This document shows positions 60,707 through 64,000 of a stretch of 64,000 nt of DNA, piece by piece. The DNA lies in contig NZ_JAIWZC010000001.1 of the NCBI RefSeq assembly GCF_020297485.1, positions 3,968,001-4,032,000 of the forward strand, given 5' to 3'. The notes under the pieces were generated by a model. The model was not told the DNA's origin. It did not search any database and saw only the letters and a program-made list of their open reading frames with translations. The stretch is from Enterocloster clostridioformis. GTDB lineage: Bacteria; Bacillota; Clostridia; Lachnospirales; Lachnospiraceae. How positions within the stretch are numbered: position 1 is the first letter of the stretch; each line of letters begins with the position of its first letter. The translations under genes were made by a program, and so were the position numbers.

Positions 60707-63156
60707 TCCTCCACCTCTTTTCTTACGGGCGGTCTGGTGTCAAAGGCATGGAACAGGTCTTCAAAGATAGGGTGGAACTGTATCACTCCTACACGCCCGT
60801 ACAAATCACTGATAAGGCACTGTCCGTTTTCTAAGTCACGGAGCCGTTTCTGGTTGTTTTCATCTTCGGAATCCACCCCGAAAAAGGTGAGGGTCTTCTT
60901 GATTTCGTTGATGTCCGTGGAACGGAACGCAAACTTCAAGCCCAGATTGTTTTTCAGTTTTTCATCCAGCAAATCGTCCGTGTTCTGGGTCACAAAGTAA
61001 ACGCCTGCGTTCATGGCACGTCCGGCACGGACCAGCTTCATAGAGAGGGTCTTGCCCTGTGCCACCTGTAAGAAGCTCCATGCTTCATCCAAATCCACAA
61101 TCTTAAACACGCTGCGGTCGGTATGGATGAAGTCGAGGGCAAAGGTACTGATAACAATGAGCATTGCCACGGAAAGCAGCTCCATTGTGGTGTATTCTTC
61201 AAAGGTCGTTTCCTTATCCGGCAGCACCAAATCCGCCACCTGAATGATGTTGAGCTGCTTTTCAAGGCTGATGGACTGTGTGACATCCCCATCCGAAAAG
61301 AGCAGATGTGCAAAGTCATAGTCCGTAAAGGATTCAATATGGTCTGCTATGCTGGTGCTGATGGTGGTTCCCTCCGCCCGTAGTTCCTCAATCACCTTGA
61401 AAAGCCCCCGCTCCTCACTGTTTGTTACCGCACGGATGGCTTTCCGAAGGACGGGGAACTTCTCCCCGTCACGGCTGGAAATGCCTGTTAAAAAGGTCAG
61501 GATGTCGATTGCCAGTGATTCGGAATCCTTTGGGTTCTCCATAATCACATAAGGGTCAAGCAGGCCCCTGTTCTGTTCCTCCGAGGTCAGGTTTACGATA
61601 TTGATTTCATGGGCGATTTCCGGCAGGGTTTCCTTCCAGCGTCCCCGTTCTGCTTTCGGGTCAACAATGAGAGCCTGTGCCCCAAATAATACGGAATAAT
61701 AAACAATCATGTTGTTGCTGAATGATTTTCCACCGCCGAGGGAGCCGACAAAAGCGGCAGCAAGGGCGTTAGTGACGGAGCCTTTTACCCCTTGACTGGC
61801 AAGGGCAGGCTTTAAGTACACGTTTCTTCCCGTATCAAGGCTATACCCGATATAAATGCCCTCCGGTTCCCCCAACATCTGGGTTGCACCAAAGCCTAGA
61901 CCCGCGAGGAAGTCACTGGTGACATACTGGATGTAATCGTTCATATACCGTTTGCTGGCAGGGAGAAATTCCCCATGCAGCCCCAGCATATCCCCAAAGG
62001 GGCGGACCAGCTTCACGTTCAAATCGTCATAAAAATCTTTTACCTCATTGCAACGGCGTTTCAGTTCTTCCAAGTCGGGAGCCGTCACACGCACCACATA
62101 GGACAGCTTATACATGGATTCCTTGCTCTGGTCTAAGGTGGATTCCAGCTCATTTACGCTGTCCAGAGCGTCCACCACGTTTGTACTGGTTTCGCTGTCA
62201 TTCTGCCATGCGTGGTTATCCAAATCTTTCAGCTCTTTTTTCTTGTTCCGCACCGTGGAGAGGGCTTTCCGATTTGTGACAATCTCCACATTCATAGAGG
62301 TATCAATGGGAAAGGTGAATTGCTGCTGTTGATAGTAAAAGATTTCCGAGGATGGAAAGTCCAGTTCACCCACAATGCTGTTGATGGTGAAGTAGGCGGC
62401 ATAGACCGTCCCATCTTCCTGTTCGATTTTCAGATACCGCTGGTTTTCCTCTATCAGACAACGGGTGGGTTTGATGAGGTCATAGTATTTCACCAGCGTT
62501 TCCTCCTGAAACCGCTTCTTCGGCAGGTAATACTCATAATCTTCATAGGCGGTTCCAGTTTGCCCGTATAAATGCTCAATCAGATAACCAAAATCGTCCT
62601 TGTTAAGCCGCCGGACTTTAAAGCGGCGTGAGATTTTATTTTCCAGCAGTTTTTCCATCTTCTGAAACCGCCAGATTTCCTCATTGCTCATGGAAACAAA
62701 ATCCCCCATGAGTTTGTGGTTGACTTCATGGAGGAAATCGGAAACGGCGGTCTTTGCTTCCCTGCGGAACTGCTTCATGGTGACTTCCTGCTCATTGACA
62801 AGCAGCTTGAAGCCGATAAAAAAGCGGTAGTCCACCTGATTTTCCCCTATCATGGAAATCAGGGCTTCGGTCTGTGCGTCAATCTTTGCACAGGCAACGT
62901 CCTTTAACTTGCCCGTCACTTCCTGTTTGGAGCGTTCCTGTGCCGCCCGTATGCTGGATTCAGTGCTGATTTGCAGGGCGTGAATCTTCCCGTCCCTGTT
63001 CTGGGCGATAAGCTGCCGGAAGGAATCGTGTACCTGATATTTCTGTTCGGGGCTTAAAAAGGAATAGTTGTAGGGAAGCAGCTCATAGTAAGCAAAGCAC
63101 TCCCCGTCATGGTTGAACACAAGGTTATTTTCGATATACTTAATCGGATATGCCAT
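60703..63156 (-). CDS. VirB4-like conjugation ATPase (Tn916 Orf16)
   Basis: The 817-residue ATPase (Orf16 is ~815) has an N-terminal CagE/TrbE domain and a RecA-like core. Walker A is GSLGGGKSFSNN (~470) and Walker B is FKIVDLDEAWSFL (~690). The NTDDLLDE segment is typical of VirB4. It energises assembly and DNA or protein transport of the mating channel. Start 63156 follows AGGAG with 8-bp spacing, and the GTG three codons upstream overlaps that site. Confidence 0.95.
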   Translation of the reverse strand: MAYPIKYIENNLVFNHDGECFAYYELLPYNYSFLSPEQKYQVHDSFRQLIAQNRDGKIHALQISTESSIRAAQERSKQEVTGKLKDVACAKIDAQTEALISMIGENQVDYRFFIGFKLLVNEQEVTMKQFRREAKTAVSDFLHEVNHKLMGDFVSMSNEEIWRFQKMEKLLENKISRRFKVRRLNKDDFGYLIEHLYGQTGTAYEDYEYYLPKKRFQEETLVKYYDLIKPTRCLIEENQRYLKIEQEDGTVYAAYFTINSIVGELDFPSSEIFYYQQQQFTFPIDTSMNVEIVTNRKALSTVRNKKKELKDLDNHAWQNDSETSTNVVDALDSVNELESTLDQSKESMYKLSYVVRVTAPDLEELKRRCNEVKDFYDDLNVKLVRPFGDMLGLHGEFLPASKRYMNDYIQYVTSDFLAGLGFGATQMLGEPEGIYIGYSLDTGRNVYLKPALASQGVKGSVTNALAAAFVGSLGGGKSFSNNMIVYYSVLFGAQALIVDPKAERGRWKETLPEIAHEINIVNLTSEEQNRGLLDPYVIMENPKDSESLAIDILTFLTGISSRDGEKFPVLRKAIRAVTNSEERGLFKVIEELRAEGTTISTSIADHIESFTDYDFAHLLFSDGDVTQSISLEKQLNIIQVADLVLPDKETTFEEYTTMELLSVAMLIVISTFALDFIHTDRSVFKIVDLDEAWSFLQVAQGKTLSMKLVRAGRAMNAGVYFVTQNTDDLLDEKLKNNLGLKFAFRSTDINEIKKTLTFFGVDSEDENNQKRLRDLENGQCLISDLYGRVGVIQFHPIFEDLFHAFDTRPPVRKEVEE

Positions 63157-63532
63157 AAATATCACTCCTAACTGCCGTGATGGGCTGTACCGGATATTCC
63201 TTTTCCAGCTTCACGGGCTTTCCTGCATACGTCAGTTTCGGGCGTACCAGATATGCCAGTACGGATTTCAGGAAGCCGTAAGGCTTCTTCCCGTCAAAGG
63301 TCTTCTGGCACATGAACCAAGTGAGGGCAAAGGGTACGCCGAAATATTTTAAAAATGCCCCGCCAATGAACGAAAGGGGAGGGAGGTTCCCCAAGAGCAT
63401 AACCGCAAACACCGATATCACGAACCACGCCATCTGTGTGAACGTGATGGGGAATGGAAGCTTAAAATCATTGATGGAATAGAGTACCTTTTCCACCGAC
63501 CAGATACTGGTATAGCTTCGTATTTTCTTCAT
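63140..63532 (-). CDS. Conjugal transfer protein TcpE (Tn916 Orf17)
   Basis: The 130-residue protein starts MKKIRSYTSIWSVEKVLYSI and has two adjacent helices (~32-50 and ~56-72). A C-terminal RPKLTYAGKPVKLEKEY matches TcpE/Orf17. It is a small membrane partner of the channel. Start 63532 follows AAAGGA, and the frame extending to 63604 lacks a site. Its 3' end overlaps the orf16 start by 17 bp. Confidence 0.9.
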   Translation of the reverse strand: MKKIRSYTSIWSVEKVLYSINDFKLPFPITFTQMAWFVISVFAVMLLGNLPPLSFIGGAFLKYFGVPFALTWFMCQKTFDGKKPYGFLKSVLAYLVRPKLTYAGKPVKLEKEYPVQPITAVRSDIYGISD

Positions 63533-63621
63533 GTTGTCTGTCCTTTCTAAAAGATGGGGCAGCAAAAGCCGCCCCTGAATAAAAAAGCCGCCTGCACTTC
63601 CCAAAGGAGATACAGACGGGT

Positions 63622-64000
63622 TTACCGTAAGATTTCATATACGCCGTGGTTTGTGACGATAAAAGTTCCCTCCAATTCCATGTCACGCCCATAGGCTTCA
63701 TAGTCGATATAGTTTTGTAAGTGTGCCGTAAGTTCCCCAAGCTGTCCGGTTTCTTCCAGATAGTAGCGAGCCACATCCGCCATATCGTCACAGCCGGAAT
63801 GGAAGATAATATCGTCCTCATGCTCACAGAGTTCTTCGATACTGCCAAAATAGGATTGCAGTTCTGATAGTTCTTCCTGAATATATTCCGGTAAGTCCTC
63901 CACCATTTCACACAGGCGGTTGACTTCCTCAATGGGGGTGTATTCATCAATCGCAAAGGGCAGCTCATAATCATGGATGGCGTATTCCTCATACTCATCA
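63622..64000 (-). CDS. ardA: Antirestriction protein ArdA (Tn916 Orf18), C-terminal part
   Basis: The frame is open to the window edge, giving ~125 residues of a ~165-residue acidic protein. The blocks EYAIHDYELPFAIDEY, FHSGCDDMADVARYYLEETG and NYIDYEAYGRDMELEGTF are the ArdA hallmarks. ArdA mimics DNA and blocks type I restriction enzymes when the element enters a new host. The start codon lies outside the window. Confidence 0.93.
   Translation of the reverse strand, partial: DEYEEYAIHDYELPFAIDEYTPIEEVNRLCEMVEDLPEYIQEELSELQSYFGSIEELCEHEDDIIFHSGCDDMADVARYYLEETGQLGELTAHLQNYIDYEAYGRDMELEGTFIVTNHGVYEILR

Overview
This window looks like chromosome of a spore-forming, anaerobic Lachnospiraceae clostridium, probably of the Enterocloster / Clostridium clostridioforme group. 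That is an inference from gene content, from SpoVT, HydE and a trp T-box, and from protein style; no rRNA marker is present. Most genes are moderately GC-rich. Three stretches are visibly AT-richer and look acquired: about 25.6-28.9 kb, 38.9-45.3 kb and 52-64 kb.

Layout. 0-2.7 kb: a TctB/TctA tricarboxylate-type transporter and a metallo-beta-lactamase-fold hydrolase. 2.7-5.0 kb: DUF1622 and TM1266-type genes on the minus strand, then a promoter, a terminated structured leader RNA of unknown class, the debris of a NifH-like gene and an ABC ATPase, and hydE. 5-18.4 kb: spoVT, a DUF885 lipoprotein, metG, a complete class-C group II intron placed directly behind the metG terminator, a glycosyltransferase, traX-like, tatD, rsmA, an oleate hydratase with an unusual N-terminus, and a zinc-ribbon protein. 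18.6-25.5 kb: a heptad-repeat coiled-coil protein and a ugp-type glycerol-3-phosphate ABC operon with a glycerophosphodiesterase and a HAD phosphatase.

25.6-28.9 kb is a decayed mobilizable-element island: fragments of a MobC-like gene, a KTR protein, a radical SAM protein, a GyrI-like gene and TnpV, around an intact ClbS/DfsB-like gene and a WYL regulator. 29-31.4 kb is a TPP-riboswitch thiW-thiM-thiE operon. 31.4-38.8 kb is a complete trpEGDCFBA operon under a tryptophan T-box with a UGG specifier. 38.9-45.3 kb holds a sigma-54 activator with a 12-base homopolymer in its coding region, divergent from a YfcC transporter, an M20 amidohydrolase and a cysteine-desulfidase-family enzyme; the intergenic region has a near-consensus -24/-12 promoter. 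45.5-46.5 kb is gene debris. 46.6-49.7 kb is a yybP-ykoY-type (Mn2+) riboswitch with a P-type cation ATPase, followed by a cytidylate-kinase-like gene and a guaA homologue whose glutaminase domain has lost its catalytic residues.

From about 51.9 kb to the end lies one end of a Tn916-family integrative conjugative element, sitting against the 3' end of guaA. It has a tyrosine integrase, a DUF3173/Xis-like gene split by a 136-bp MITE-like insertion, Orf8- and Orf7-like regulators, Orf13 (TcpC), Orf14 (muramidase/NlpC), Orf15, Orf16 (VirB4), Orf17 (TcpE) and the C-terminus of ArdA (Orf18). In the position that tet(M) occupies in Tn916 it carries a small unknown cargo: a secreted protein and a small membrane protein behind a promoter that overlaps a perfect 16-bp palindrome. 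The best candidates for new biology are that cargo pair, the leader RNA at 3.45-3.66 kb, the glutaminase-less GuaA, and the MITE in the excision gene.
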